A stretch of 64,000 bases of DNA from Thiomonas intermedia (lineage in GTDB: Bacteria; Pseudomonadota; Gammaproteobacteria; Burkholderiales; Burkholderiaceae_C): contig NZ_CP020046.1 of NCBI RefSeq assembly GCF_002028405.1, positions 1,488,001-1,552,000 of the forward strand, given 5' to 3'. The position numbers and the translations under genes are program-made. The notes under the pieces are model-generated. The model did not search any database and was not told the origin of the DNA. It saw only the letters and a program-made list of their open reading frames with translations. This document shows positions 52,113 through 61,177 of this stretch, in pieces; the first letter of the stretch is position 1; each line of letters opens with the position of its first letter.

Positions 52113-52271
52113 GAGGTTGTGAATGAATCCGGCGTGGCCGAGCAGCGCACCCCAAAGGTTCCAATCAAGGCGCAAAGCACAGCCGTGCCCCGAGGCACGG
52201 CGAGCATTTGCAACGCCGAGTGGGGCCTTTGGGGCGCGATGAGCGGTCATGGCGGATTTGTTCACAACCTC
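52113..52271. repeat. Long imperfect palindrome filling a convergent gap
   Basis: Nearly the whole gap between the PuuD-like gene and the ABC permease is one inverted repeat. The outer 46 positions of each arm align without gaps (37 identical) and begin GAGGTTGTGAA. The centre is a perfect 8-bp stem (GCCGTGCC / GGCACGGC, 52182-52201) with loop CCGA. Four of the nine outer mismatches are G-U pairs in the plus-strand RNA, suggesting selection on that RNA. It may terminate or stabilise transcripts, encode a structured RNA, or be a small mobile palindrome. Confidence 0.8.
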
Positions 52272-52285
52272 TCAGGCCGCGGGGT

Positions 52286-53182
52286 TCAGCCGAACTGCGC
52301 TGGCCGCCATTTGAGCAGGCGGTTTTCGAGCAGGGTGATGAGCCCCTCGGCCATCAGGGCGACGACGGCCAGCACGATCATGGCGCCGAATACGCCACTG
52401 GCATTGAACGCGCCCTGCGCCGTCGAGATCAGCAGCCCGATGCCCTGGCGCGCGCCGAGAAACTCGCCCACCACGGCGCCCACCAGCGCGAAGCCGAAAC
52501 TCACGTGCAGGCTGGCCAGAATCCAGCTCAGCGCCGAGGGCACGACCACGCTCATCGTCACCTGCCGCGGCGACGCGCCCAGGATCTGGGCGTTGGCGAT
52601 CATGTAGCGGTCGGCCTCGCGCACGCCCTGGAAGGCGTTGCCGAAGACGACGAAAAACACCATGACCACGGCCAGGGCCACTTTCGACGCCATGCCCAGC
52701 CCGAGGGCGATGACAAAGATCGAGCCCAGCACCACGCGAGGGATGGAATTGGCCACCTTGATATAGACGCTGAAGATGTCGGCCAGCAGCTTGTTGCGGC
52801 CCAGCAGGATGCCGCAGACGATGCCGCCCGCCGCGCCGATCAGAAAGCCCAGCACGGTTTCTTCGAGCGTGACCAGCACCTGCTGCCACAACGGCCCCTG
52901 AGAGGTGCCGTGCACGATCCAGGTGTAGATCTGCGCCACGATCAGCGTGGGCATCGAATAGAAGAAGGGATCGATCCAGTGCAGCCGCGCCGCCAGCTCC
53001 CATCCGCCCAGGATGATCACCAGCACGGCGATGCGCCAGAAGGTCACCAGCCGCGCGCGGCGGCGCATCAGCCGCTGCGCGGCCGCCTCGGCCTCGGCCT
53101 GCGCGGCGGCCTGGGCGCTGCGGCCCGGGGACGTGGGGGCCGCATCAGACTGCGAACCCTCGAATTGCACGGTGCTTGCCAT
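52286..53182 (-). CDS. SsuC/TauC-type ABC permease
   Basis: A 298-residue inner-membrane permease with about six hydrophobic helices after a charged N-terminal tail of about 45 residues. The coupling loop shows QILGASPRQVTMSVVVPSALSWILASLHVSFGFALVG. The family imports nitrate, sulfonates, taurine or thiamine precursors. It is the last gene of a three-gene operon, 15 nt after the ATPase. In a sulfur-oxidiser a sulfonate substrate would fit, but nothing in the sequence decides it. Confidence 0.88.
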   Translation of the reverse strand: MASTVQFEGSQSDAAPTSPGRSAQAAAQAEAEAAAQRLMRRRARLVTFWRIAVLVIILGGWELAARLHWIDPFFYSMPTLIVAQIYTWIVHGTSQGPLWQQVLVTLEETVLGFLIGAAGGIVCGILLGRNKLLADIFSVYIKVANSIPRVVLGSIFVIALGLGMASKVALAVVMVFFVVFGNAFQGVREADRYMIANAQILGASPRQVTMSVVVPSALSWILASLHVSFGFALVGAVVGEFLGARQGIGLLISTAQGAFNASGVFGAMIVLAVVALMAEGLITLLENRLLKWRPAQFG

Positions 53183-53197
53183 CTCTCGGTCTCCAGC

Positions 53198-53989
53198 TCA
53201 GATGTGGACTTCCTCGCGCAGATCGTTCCAGATCTCGCGGGCGTAATCCATGAAACGCGGCTCGTAACGGATCTGCGACATCACGCGCGGCCGCGGCAGA
53301 TCGATGGTGTAGACCTGCTTGACCGTGGCCGGGCGCGAGGTCAGCACCAGCACCTTGTCCGCCAGTGCCACGGCCTCTTCCAGATCGTGGGTGACGAACA
53401 CCACGGAGCCGCCGCTGGCCGACCAAAGCTGCAACAGCTCATCCTGCATCAAGGTGCGGGTCTGCATGTCGAGCGCGCCGAAGGGCTCGTCCATCAGCAG
53501 GATTTCGGGCTTGTTGATGAAGGTCTGCGCCAGCGCCACGCGCTTGCGCATGCCGCCCGAGAGCTGGTGCGGGTAGTGCTTTTCAAAACCCACCAGCCCG
53601 ACACGCCGCAACCACTGCTCCGCCAGCTCGCGCGCCTGCGCCTTGCTCTGGCCGCGAAACATCGGCCCCGCCGCCACGTTGTCGAGCACCGTGCGCCAGG
53701 GAAACACCGCATCACTCTGGAAGACGAAGCCGATGCGCGGGTCGATGCCCTGCACCGCCTCGCCCATCACCCGAACCTTGCCGGTCGTCGGCTGCAGCAG
53801 CCCGGTGATGAGACTGAGCGTGGTCGATTTGCCGCAGCCGGTCGGGCCGACGATGGCGCAGAACTCGCCGCGCTGCACCGTCATGCTGAAATCCTGCAGC
53901 GCCACCGTGGCCTTGCCATCGGGCGACAGGAATCTCAGGGTCACGTTGTCCAGCTCGATGGCTGGCACGCTGGGGGGTTGAAACGCCAT
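53198..53989 (-). CDS. SsuB/TauB-type ABC ATPase
   Basis: A 263-residue ABC ATPase. Walker A is GPTGCGKSTTL near residue 47, the signature is LSGGMRKRVALAQTF, Walker B is ILLMDEPFGALD and the switch histidine is in FVTHD. It belongs to the nitrate/sulfonate/taurine family. AGGAGGCGCC precedes the ATG. It lies 82 nt after the binding protein and 15 nt before the permease. Confidence 0.92.
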   Translation of the reverse strand: MAFQPPSVPAIELDNVTLRFLSPDGKATVALQDFSMTVQRGEFCAIVGPTGCGKSTTLSLITGLLQPTTGKVRVMGEAVQGIDPRIGFVFQSDAVFPWRTVLDNVAAGPMFRGQSKAQARELAEQWLRRVGLVGFEKHYPHQLSGGMRKRVALAQTFINKPEILLMDEPFGALDMQTRTLMQDELLQLWSASGGSVVFVTHDLEEAVALADKVLVLTSRPATVKQVYTIDLPRPRVMSQIRYEPRFMDYAREIWNDLREEVHI

Positions 53990-54071
53990 GGCGCCTCCTG
54001 GAACGAGGAGCAGGCGCGCCCGGCCCGCCCGGCATGCCGCGCCGGACCGGAGGCGTCTGCAGATGCGATGC

Positions 54072-55082
54072 TTACTTCGCCGCGGCCGTCACGAACGCGG
54101 TCGTGTAGGTCTTGGAGAGGTCGATGTGCGCGGCCTTCACCGCGGGCTTGAAGGTGGAAAGAACCTGCAGCACGGTCTGCGGGCCGCCCTCGGGCATGCG
54201 GCCGTCTGCGGTAAACATGGGCAGCGACGCCTTCAGCGCCTGCACATACAGCGCCTTGTTGCCGCCGTAGTAGTCCGCGGGCATCTGGTCGGCCACCTGT
54301 TCGGCCGTGTGGGTGTGGATGTACTGCAGCGTCTTGACGAAGGCCCGGGCGAGCTTGGTCACCTCCTCCTTATGGCTGTTGACCCAGGCATTGGGCATGT
54401 ACAGGCAGGCCGCCGGATACACACCGCCCAGCGCGGCGCGCGTGCCCTGCTCGGTGCGCAGATCGACCAGCACCTTGGCCTGGCCGGTGGACAGCATCTG
54501 CGCCGCCGTCGGATCGGAGGTCATGCCCGCGTCGATGCGGCCCTGCTGCATGGCCGCGATGAAGGTATTGCCCGCGCCAACGCCCAGCAGCGAATAGTCG
54601 CCCTGCTTGAGCCCGCTCTTGGCCGCCATGTACTGCGTGAGAAAGTCGGTGGACGAGCCCAGTCCGGTCACCCCCAGCGTCTTGCCCTTGAAATCGGCGG
54701 GCGACTTGATGGCACCGGCCTCCTTGGTCGACACCAGTTCCACCTCGCCCGGCACCTTGGCGAACTGCACCACCGACTCGATCTCCTTGCCCTTGCTCTG
54801 CAGGTCGATGGAGTGGTCGTAGAAGCCGACCACACCTTGCACGGCGCCGGCGATCATTTCGTTTTCAGCGTTGACCCCGGCGGGTTCGGACAGCAATTGC
54901 ACGTCCAGCCCTTCCTGCTTGAAGTAGCCCAGTTGCTCGGTGAGCTTGGCCGGCAGGTAGATGATCTTGTTGATGCCGCCCACCATGATGCTGATCTTCT
55001 CTGCGGCCTGCGCCGACGCGGCCAGGGCCGTGCAGGCCAGAGCCACCGCCGTGGCGCCTGCGATACGCTTGAATGTGTGCAT
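54072..55082 (-). CDS. NMT1/SsuA-like substrate-binding protein
   Basis: A 336-residue periplasmic binding protein with a signal peptide (about residues 1-26, ending ASAQA). The mature N-terminus KISIMVGGINKIIYLPAKLTEQLGYFKQEGLDVQLL and the later ADFKGKTLGVTGLGSSTDFL are typical of the NMT1/SsuA/TauA group. It heads the minus-strand ABC operon and is divergent from a two-component system. CAGGAGAC precedes the ATG. Nitrate, sulfonate and pyrimidine precursors are all possible ligands. Confidence 0.88.
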   Translation of the reverse strand: MHTFKRIAGATAVALACTALAASAQAAEKISIMVGGINKIIYLPAKLTEQLGYFKQEGLDVQLLSEPAGVNAENEMIAGAVQGVVGFYDHSIDLQSKGKEIESVVQFAKVPGEVELVSTKEAGAIKSPADFKGKTLGVTGLGSSTDFLTQYMAAKSGLKQGDYSLLGVGAGNTFIAAMQQGRIDAGMTSDPTAAQMLSTGQAKVLVDLRTEQGTRAALGGVYPAACLYMPNAWVNSHKEEVTKLARAFVKTLQYIHTHTAEQVADQMPADYYGGNKALYVQALKASLPMFTADGRMPEGGPQTVLQVLSTFKPAVKAAHIDLSKTYTTAFVTAAAK

Positions 55083-55268
55083 GGTTTGTCTCCTGTGAAA
55101 CCTGTTGTCGTGGCGGCGACGCCGATGCGGTGCGCCGTGAACGGAATGCTAGGCAGGCCCAGCCTTCAATCCGCTTTCAGGCGCACCGCGCGAATCTCGG
55201 GACTTTCCCGGATGCCGCGGCGCCTGCCCACGGCGACAGTGCCTCCCTTCGCCCCCGGATCTGATGCC

Positions 55269-55943
55269 ATGAAATTGCTGCTCGTCGAAGACAACCACGA
55301 TCTCGCCCTCTGGCTGGGCAAGGTTCTGCGCGAAGAGCAGTTCGACGTCGACACGGTGCATGACGGCGAGGCCGCCATCGCGCGGCTGGAGCAGACGCCC
55401 TACGACCTGCTGCTGCTCGACCTCAAGCTGCCCGGGCTCGACGGCCGCAGCGTGCTGCGCCGGCTGCGACGTCAGCGCAACGACCTGCCCGTGCTCATCC
55501 TCACCGCCAGCGCCTCGCTCGACATCAAGGTCGACAGCCTGGAGCTTGGCGCCGACGACTATCTGGTCAAGCCCTTCGAGATCCGCGAGCTGGTGGCGCG
55601 CATCAAGGCGCTGATTAGGCGCCAGAGCCGCAGCGGCCAGTCCCAGCTGCGCTGCGGCGACCTGCTCTACGACCTGGACACGCGGGCCTTCCAGGCCGCG
55701 GGCGCGCCCTTGACGCTCACGCCGCGTGAACACCGGGTCCTCGAAACGCTGCTCCTGCGCATGGGCAAGACCGTGAGCAAGACACAGCTCGCGCAGGCGG
55801 TGTTCGCGCCCGAGGACGCGGTCGGCGAAGACGCCATCGAGATCTATGTGCACCGGCTGCGCCGCAAACTCGACTCCACCCAGGCGCGCATCGTCACCCT
55901 GCGCGGTCTGGGCTATCTGCTGCGCGACGCCGACGCGCCATGA
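55269..55943 (+). CDS. OmpR-family response regulator (TctD/QseB-like)
   Basis: A 224-residue regulator: receiver domain with acidic Glu7-Asp8 and phospho-acceptor Asp51 in LLLLDLKLPG, then a winged helix (about 125-220, LTLTPREHRVLETLLL, EIYVHRLRRKL, RGLGYLL). The start at 55269 is set by the receiver domain; the much longer in-frame region upstream is antisense to the ABC operon. Its stop overlaps the kinase start by 4 nt. The partner kinase and the divergent NMT1-type transporter suggest it may control that transporter. Confidence 0.92.
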   Translation: MKLLLVEDNHDLALWLGKVLREEQFDVDTVHDGEAAIARLEQTPYDLLLLDLKLPGLDGRSVLRRLRRQRNDLPVLILTASASLDIKVDSLELGADDYLVKPFEIRELVARIKALIRRQSRSGQSQLRCGDLLYDLDTRAFQAAGAPLTLTPREHRVLETLLLRMGKTVSKTQLAQAVFAPEDAVGEDAIEIYVHRLRRKLDSTQARIVTLRGLGYLLRDADAP

Positions 55944-57316
55944 CCAGTCTGCGTTTGCGGCTGCTGCTCTGGGTGCTGCTCCCCATGACGCTGGCGCTGG
56001 CCCTCACCGCCCGTCTGTCGTGGAGCAATGCGCGCGATGTGGCGCGGCTCGTCCAGGACCGGCAGCTGCTCGCGTCGGCGCAGATGATGGCGGGCCAGGT
56101 GAGCTGGCAGGACGGACAGCTCACCGCCCAGACTCCACCGGCCGCGCTGGAGATCTTCGCCTCCCCGGCGCAGGACCGCGTGTATTTCCAGGTTCGCACC
56201 GCGCAGGGGCGGCTGCTCGCAGGCTGGCCCGGGCTGACGGTGCCCGCGCTGCCCGGCGGTGCCGCGGCGCGCTATGACGATGCCCGGTTTCAGGGCGACA
56301 CGGTGCGCCAGGTCACGCTGTCACGGGCGCTGTACCGCAACGACCAGACGACCCAGGTCTTGATCAGTGTGGCCGAAACCCGCCGCGCCTTCGACCGGCT
56401 CGCGGCCAGTCTGTGGTGGCCCACGCTGCTGCACGAGTCGGCCCTTCTCATCTTGGCGCTGGCGCTGATGCTGCTGGGCCTGACCCTGGAGCTGCGGCCG
56501 CTGCTGCGGCTGCGCGCGGCGCTGCGCGCGCGCGACAGCAGCGACCTGTCACCCCTGCGCACCGTGGCCCTGCAGCGCGAGCTGCGGCCCATCGTGGAAA
56601 CCCTCAACCAGCATGCCGCCCAGCTCACGCGGCAGATCGAGCTGCAGAAGCGCTTCATCGCCGACGCCGCCCATCAGCTGCGCACCCCGGTGGCCCTGAT
56701 CGCCACCCAGCTCGACTACGCCAGCCGCCAGCCCGCCAGCGCGGAGTTGCAGCACACGCTCGCAGCGCTGGGAAACGGGTCGCGGCAGCTCGCGCAACTC
56801 ATCCATCAGCTGCTGAGTCTGTCGCAGGCCGAGGCCTCGCGCGGCGGCGTGCGGCCCACGCAGGCGGTCGATCTGGTCGACCTGGCGCGCGAGGTGGTCA
56901 TCGAGCTGGCCGCGCTGGCCGATGCCCGGGGCATCGACCTCGGCTTTCTCCCCGCGTGCACGCAGGCCGAGGTGCAGGCCTATCCCGCGCTGGCGCACGC
57001 CCTGCTCTTCAATCTGGTGGACAACGCGGTGCGCTACACCCCGCGGGGCGGCAGTGTCACCGTGCAGGTCGGGCTCGACGAGGGCCGCGCCTGGCTGCAG
57101 GTAGACGACACCGGGCCGGGCATTCCGGCGGAGTTGCGCCCCCATGTGTTCGAGCGGTTCTACCGCGGCAACAGCGCCGACACCTCGGGGACCGGGCTCG
57201 GGCTGGCCATCGTGCGCGAGTCGGCGCTGGCCTTCGGTGCCGAGGTCACGCTGGACAACCGGCCCGATTCAGCAGGGCTTTCGGCCCGCGTGCGGTTCCC
57301 GCGGGCCGACGTCTGA
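55940..57316 (+). CDS. Sensor histidine kinase (TctE/QseC-like)
   Basis: A 458-residue membrane kinase. Hydrophobic segments lie near residues 8-28 and 160-182 with a periplasmic sensor region between them (the TctE-type N-terminal domain). The phospho-acceptor is His245 in FIADAAHQLRTPVAL. The ATPase domain shows LFNLVDNAVRYTPRGG, VDDTGPGIPAEL and GTGLGLAIV. It overlaps the regulator by 4 nt. TctE-like kinases often respond to organic acids; the ligand here is unknown. It is convergent with the cytochrome c peroxidase gene. Confidence 0.92.
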   Translation: MTSLRLRLLLWVLLPMTLALALTARLSWSNARDVARLVQDRQLLASAQMMAGQVSWQDGQLTAQTPPAALEIFASPAQDRVYFQVRTAQGRLLAGWPGLTVPALPGGAAARYDDARFQGDTVRQVTLSRALYRNDQTTQVLISVAETRRAFDRLAASLWWPTLLHESALLILALALMLLGLTLELRPLLRLRAALRARDSSDLSPLRTVALQRELRPIVETLNQHAAQLTRQIELQKRFIADAAHQLRTPVALIATQLDYASRQPASAELQHTLAALGNGSRQLAQLIHQLLSLSQAEASRGGVRPTQAVDLVDLAREVVIELAALADARGIDLGFLPACTQAEVQAYPALAHALLFNLVDNAVRYTPRGGSVTVQVGLDEGRAWLQVDDTGPGIPAELRPHVFERFYRGNSADTSGTGLGLAIVRESALAFGAEVTLDNRPDSAGLSARVRFPRADV

Positions 57317-57355
57317 ACCGCCAGCGCTTCACAGCGCGGCCGGCGGGGACAGCCT

Positions 57356-58369
57356 TCAGTCGAAGGGCGTCGGCCGCTTGGTGCTGTCGGCCGAGGGCGG
57401 CAGCAGAGGCAGCAGAATTTGCGGCTGCTCGCCCGTCAAGGTCTTGAGGAAGGCCACGATGTCGGCGTTCTCCTGGGCGGAGTATTTGCGTCCCAGTTGC
57501 AGACGGCCCATGATGTCGACCGCTTCCTTCAGGGTATCGGCCTGCCCGTCGTGGAAGTAGGGATAGGTCAGCTCGACATTGCGCAGCGTGGGCACTTTGA
57601 AGTTGAAGCGGTCGGCATCCTTGCCGGTGACGGCCGCACGGCCCACCTCCTTGTTGGCGGTCTTGTACGGCTCCTGCACGCCCATTTTCTGGAACGAGGT
57701 GCCGCCCATGATGGTGCCGTAATGGCAGGCGATGCAGCCGCTCTCCTTGAACAGCTTGTAGCCCGCGAGCTCCTGGGCGTTCATGGCCTTTTTGTCGCCC
57801 TTGAGCCATTGGTCGAAGCGCGAGTTGGGCGTGACCAGCGTGTCCTCGAACGCGGCGATGGCGGTGGTGATCGCGCCGATGCTCACCTGGTCGCTGCCGA
57901 ACGCCGCCTTGAACTCGGCGCGGTACGCGGGAATCGAGGCCACCACATCGGTGGCCAGATCATGCGTGAAGCCCATTTCGCCCGGATTGGCGATGGGCCC
58001 GCCGGCCTGCTCCTTGAGATCCTTGGCGCGGCCGTCCCAGAATTGGGCCAGGTTCATGCCCGAGTTCAGCACCGTGGGCGCATTGATTGGGCCCTGGTGC
58101 CATTTGTGGCCCACGGAGGTCTTGATGTTGTCGGTGCCGCCCATGCTGAGGTTGTGGCAGGTATTGCACGACAGCACGCCCGACTTCGACAGGCGCGGAT
58201 CGAAGTAGAGCTTCTTGCCCAGTTCCACCAGGGCGGGGTTGATGACCTTGAAAGGCTCGATCGGCTGGATCGGCTCTTTGTCTTGAGCGAAGGCCGCCCC
58301 TCCGACCAGCAGGGCGGCAGCGGCAACGGCGCGTAAAGTCCATGAATGACGACGAGTTGTGGCTTGCAT
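57356..58369 (-). CDS. Dihaem cytochrome c peroxidase
   Basis: A 337-residue periplasmic dihaem peroxidase that reduces hydrogen peroxide with electrons from cytochrome c. A signal peptide covers about residues 1-28 (ending GGAAFAQ). The two haem motifs are C68-N-T-C-H72 and C212-I-A-C-H216, and the family blocks RNVELTYPYFHDGQ and FDPRLSKSG are present. AAGGGAAACATC precedes the ATG at 58369. MauG-type relatives share this fold, but no MauG substrate genes are near, so peroxidase is the best call. Confidence 0.92.
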   Translation of the reverse strand: MQATTRRHSWTLRAVAAAALLVGGAAFAQDKEPIQPIEPFKVINPALVELGKKLYFDPRLSKSGVLSCNTCHNLSMGGTDNIKTSVGHKWHQGPINAPTVLNSGMNLAQFWDGRAKDLKEQAGGPIANPGEMGFTHDLATDVVASIPAYRAEFKAAFGSDQVSIGAITTAIAAFEDTLVTPNSRFDQWLKGDKKAMNAQELAGYKLFKESGCIACHYGTIMGGTSFQKMGVQEPYKTANKEVGRAAVTGKDADRFNFKVPTLRNVELTYPYFHDGQADTLKEAVDIMGRLQLGRKYSAQENADIVAFLKTLTGEQPQILLPLLPPSADSTKRPTPFD

Positions 58370-58672
58370 GATGTTTCCCTTGAATGAATCCTCGGATCGG
58401 CCAGGCCTGTCACGTGATGGGTTCTTGTGTGACATTGAGTAACCGATAGGGTCAGCTTATGCGGGTAAACCCTTGCATCCTTTGCGCCACAACAAGGTTT
58501 TGCGGGCCCGCCTGCCCAGGCGTGGTCGGGCTGGCGCGGGCCACGCCCCTATGATGCCCACAGCCTATGCACGGTCTCCCGCACTGCAAAACGCTCGGCC
58601 GCCCCCTGTGATGGCTGATCCATCCAGACCACCCTCGCCTCCTCCGCAGCACGCCCTCGACTGAACCCGCCC
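58370..58672. other. Divergent control region, cytochrome c peroxidase / methyltransferase-like
   Basis: A 303-nt gap between the divergent peroxidase and methyltransferase-like genes. It must hold the peroxidase promoter. I see no coding frame, RNA gene or clear operator. Confidence 0.5.
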
Positions 58673-59116
58673 ATGCCGACCCATACCCTCTCCCGCCTCT
58701 GGGTGGCCGCCCAGTTCGGGCTCATCGGCCTGATGGTCTTCTGGCCTGCGCCGCATGGGAGCCGGGGCTGGATGTCCTACCTGCTGCTGGCCGCGGGCGC
58801 CGCCCTGGTGCTGTGGGTGTTCTGGCACAACCGGCCGGGCAATTTCAACATCGTGCCCGAGCCTCGCCAGGGCGCGCATCTGGTGACGACGGGCCCGTAC
58901 CGCTGGGTGCGTCATCCCATGTACGTGGCGCTGCTGCTGTTCATGGCCGGTGTTGCCGCCGCGGCGCACAGCCCGGTGCAATGGGCCTTGTGGCTGGCCC
59001 TGTGCGTCGTGCTCAACTTCAAGGCCGCCATGGAAGAGCGCCTGCTCTCAGGTGTCTGGCCCGAGTACGCCGGGTATCAGCGTGTCACCCGGCGCTTCAT
59101 TCCGGGCGTGTGGTGA
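58673..59116 (+). CDS. Isoprenylcysteine methyltransferase-like membrane protein
   Basis: A 147-residue membrane protein with about four hydrophobic helices. The C-terminal half has the signature GPYRWVRHPMYVALLLF followed by EERLLSGVWPEYAGYQRVTRRFIPG, shared by phospholipid and isoprenylcysteine carboxyl methyltransferase-type proteins that use SAM. The real substrate in bacteria of this type is not known. Its 3' end overlaps the convergent DMT permease gene by about 69 nt. Confidence 0.82.
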   Translation: MPTHTLSRLWVAAQFGLIGLMVFWPAPHGSRGWMSYLLLAAGAALVLWVFWHNRPGNFNIVPEPRQGAHLVTTGPYRWVRHPMYVALLLFMAGVAAAAHSPVQWALWLALCVVLNFKAAMEERLLSGVWPEYAGYQRVTRRFIPGVW

Positions 59117-59827
59117 GGCGGCCGCGAGAAGAAACGGAAACGCCAGCCCGCCGCAGAGGGTCTGCACGAAGATCGCGCCCAACCCGTCCGCGCCAGGCAG
59201 GAAATTCCAGCTCGGACTGAAGGCCACCGCAGCCAGGGGCAGCAGCAGCGCAGCAACGCAGAGTTGATAGAAGCGCCAGCGCATGAGTTCCTGCGGCCGC
59301 ATCTGGGCGCAACGCATCTGCTGAAACCCCAGCGCGAACGCCCATGCGGCCACTGCCGCGAGCAGGCCCGCGCCCCCGTGCCCGTCGAACCAGGACCAGC
59401 CACCAAGCAGCGCCGCGCCGCCCGCGCCGATCAGCAGCCGCCGCCCCCACGCACGGCGCCGCCCGCGCCATGTCAGCAAAGCCAGGAACAGCCCCAACAG
59501 CAGCGCGAAGACCACCGCCACGCGCCACAGCGGCATCTGGTCCACGGCCAGATACAGGCAGGCCCATTGCACGGTGAACAACATGCCGCCCCAAAGCGCC
59601 GGCCACAGCGAGGCGCCCTGCGCAAACAGCGCCAGACCGCGCCACCGCGTCCACAGCCACAGCAGCAGCATCGACCAGGCCACGGCAATGGCCGCCTGGA
59701 ACAGGGCCGCCACCTGCGGCGCCGCATACTGCACGCTGCCGTACTGCAGCAGCCAGCACAGCAGGGCACAGACCAGCAGGCCCAGCGATCGGAGCCTCAA
59801 CACATCGCGCGCAGCAAGGAAAGCCAT
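59048..59827 (-). CDS. DMT-superfamily (EamA-like) permease
   Basis: A protein of about 259 residues with eight to ten hydrophobic helices in two halves, as in the drug/metabolite transporter superfamily. The start MAFLAARDV at 59827 is preferred to a GTG 39 nt upstream. The last 25 residues are antisense to the end of the methyltransferase-like gene and may be imposed by it. The substrate is unknown. Confidence 0.75.
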   Translation of the reverse strand: MAFLAARDVLRLRSLGLLVCALLCWLLQYGSVQYAAPQVAALFQAAIAVAWSMLLLWLWTRWRGLALFAQGASLWPALWGGMLFTVQWACLYLAVDQMPLWRVAVVFALLLGLFLALLTWRGRRRAWGRRLLIGAGGAALLGGWSWFDGHGGAGLLAAVAAWAFALGFQQMRCAQMRPQELMRWRFYQLCVAALLLPLAAVAFSPSWNFLPGADGLGAIFVQTLCGGLAFPFLLAAASPHARNEAPGDTLIPGVLGPDT

Positions 59828-59980
59828 GCCGCGCATTGTGGCTGAACATCCCGCCGGGGTGAACACGGCAAGTCGGCAGCCCGATCGCCCGGGCCTGGCG
59901 CTTCCTTGTGAGACACGTCAATCTGCCGCCGCCCGGAGTCTGCTGCAATACAAACCACTCCTGCCGCCGGGCCGCCTGCC

Positions 59981-60454
59981 ATGAACTGGACTTTTTTTGC
60001 GCAATTCCTGCACCTGATCGCCGTGATCCTGTGGATCGGCGGCATTGTTTTCATGGATGGGTTTCTGGCGCCCGCGCTGCGTCGCGCCATCGCTCAGGCC
60101 GAGCCGCGCGCGCGGCTGCTTTACGGGCTGTTCCGCAACTTCTTCGCCGCGGTGTGGGGCGCGGGCTCGACCCTGGTGGTCACGGGCTACGGCATGGTGT
60201 TTCTGCGCGGCGGCTTTGGCGCGCTCGGACCGGCGCAATGGGTCATGGTGGGGCTGGGCAGCGCCATGGTAGGGCTGGCGCTGTACATCTTTTTCGTGCC
60301 CTTCCTGCGCATGCGGGCCGCGGTGCTGCGCGGCCAGTGGGACGCCGCCTGCGTTCAGGCCGGGCAGATCGGCTGGCTCTCGACGGTCAACATCGTGCTG
60401 GCCGTGCCCACCTTGCTGTCGGGTGTGTGGGCCACCTTCGGCGCGCCGTTCTGA
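59981..60454 (+). CDS. CopD-like membrane protein
   Basis: A 157-residue protein with four predicted membrane helices (about residues 5-30, 54-78, 86-110 and 130-152). The opening FFAQFLHLIAVILWIGGIVFMD, with a membrane histidine, is typical of CopD/DUF2269-type proteins linked to copper handling or haem-containing membrane modules. The family link is loose and function is unknown. It is convergent with the glutathione transferase gene. Confidence 0.7.
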   Translation: MNWTFFAQFLHLIAVILWIGGIVFMDGFLAPALRRAIAQAEPRARLLYGLFRNFFAAVWGAGSTLVVTGYGMVFLRGGFGALGPAQWVMVGLGSAMVGLALYIFFVPFLRMRAAVLRGQWDAACVQAGQIGWLSTVNIVLAVPTLLSGVWATFGAPF

Positions 60455-60473
60455 GTCGGCGTACCGAAGCCGA

Positions 60474-61088
60474 TCAGGCCTTCTTGGCTTCGCGCTCGGC
60501 GGCCAGCGTGGCGGCCACGCCGGGCCGGGCTTCCATACGGGCCTTGTAGCGCACGAGTGCCGGCCAGGGCGACAAATCCACGCCCACATAGCCGGCCCAG
60601 CTCATCACGGTGTAGAGGTAGGGGTCGGCCACGCTGAAGCCGGTCGGCATCAGGTAGTCCTGCTTGTCCAATGTCTGCGCGATCAGGGCGAAGCGGTCTG
60701 CGAGCTTGGCCTTCTGCGCGGCCACCAGATCGGCGCTGCTGGCGGGGTTGAACAGTGGGCTGAACTGCTTGTGGAGTTCGGTCGAGATGAAGTTCAGCCA
60801 TTCCTGCAGCTGGTAGCGTGCCAGCGTGCCGTTGGCCGGGGCGAGGTTCAGCTCGGGCTTGCGGTCGGCCAGGTATTGCACGATGGCCGGGCCTTCGGTG
60901 AGGATGGTGCCGTCGTCGAGTTCCAGGGTGGGCACATAGCCCTTGGGGTTGATGGCGCGGAAGTCGCGGCCGTCGCTGGTCTGCTTGGACTTGAGATCGA
61001 CCTTGACGCCGTCGTGCGGCAGGCCGAGTTCATGCAGGACGATGTGCGGCGACAGCGAACAGGCGCCGGGGCTGAAGTAGAGCTTCAT
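60474..61088 (-). CDS. Glutathione S-transferase (beta-class-like)
   Basis: A 204-residue glutathione transferase. The N-terminal thioredoxin-fold domain (1-80) has MKLYFSPGACSLSPHI, with the beta-class catalytic Cys10, and the glutathione-binding PTLELDDGTILTEGPAIVQYL. The helical C-terminal domain (about 88-204) is complete. CTGGAGACC precedes the ATG. Role is probably detoxification or redox protection; the natural substrate is unknown. Confidence 0.93.
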   Translation of the reverse strand: MKLYFSPGACSLSPHIVLHELGLPHDGVKVDLKSKQTSDGRDFRAINPKGYVPTLELDDGTILTEGPAIVQYLADRKPELNLAPANGTLARYQLQEWLNFISTELHKQFSPLFNPASSADLVAAQKAKLADRFALIAQTLDKQDYLMPTGFSVADPYLYTVMSWAGYVGVDLSPWPALVRYKARMEARPGVAATLAAEREAKKA

Positions 61089-61177
61089 CGATGGGTCTCC
61101 AGAGAGTTCGCCACGCGGACCGCGGCTTGTGTCGACTCATCGTAATTCGCGCCCCTGATTTCTGCAGGCGCTGGATT

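Noticed and set aside
53988-55268. Upstream in-frame extension of the regulator at 55269
   Set aside because: Over 400 residues antisense to the binding-protein gene; the receiver domain begins exactly at the ATG at 55269.
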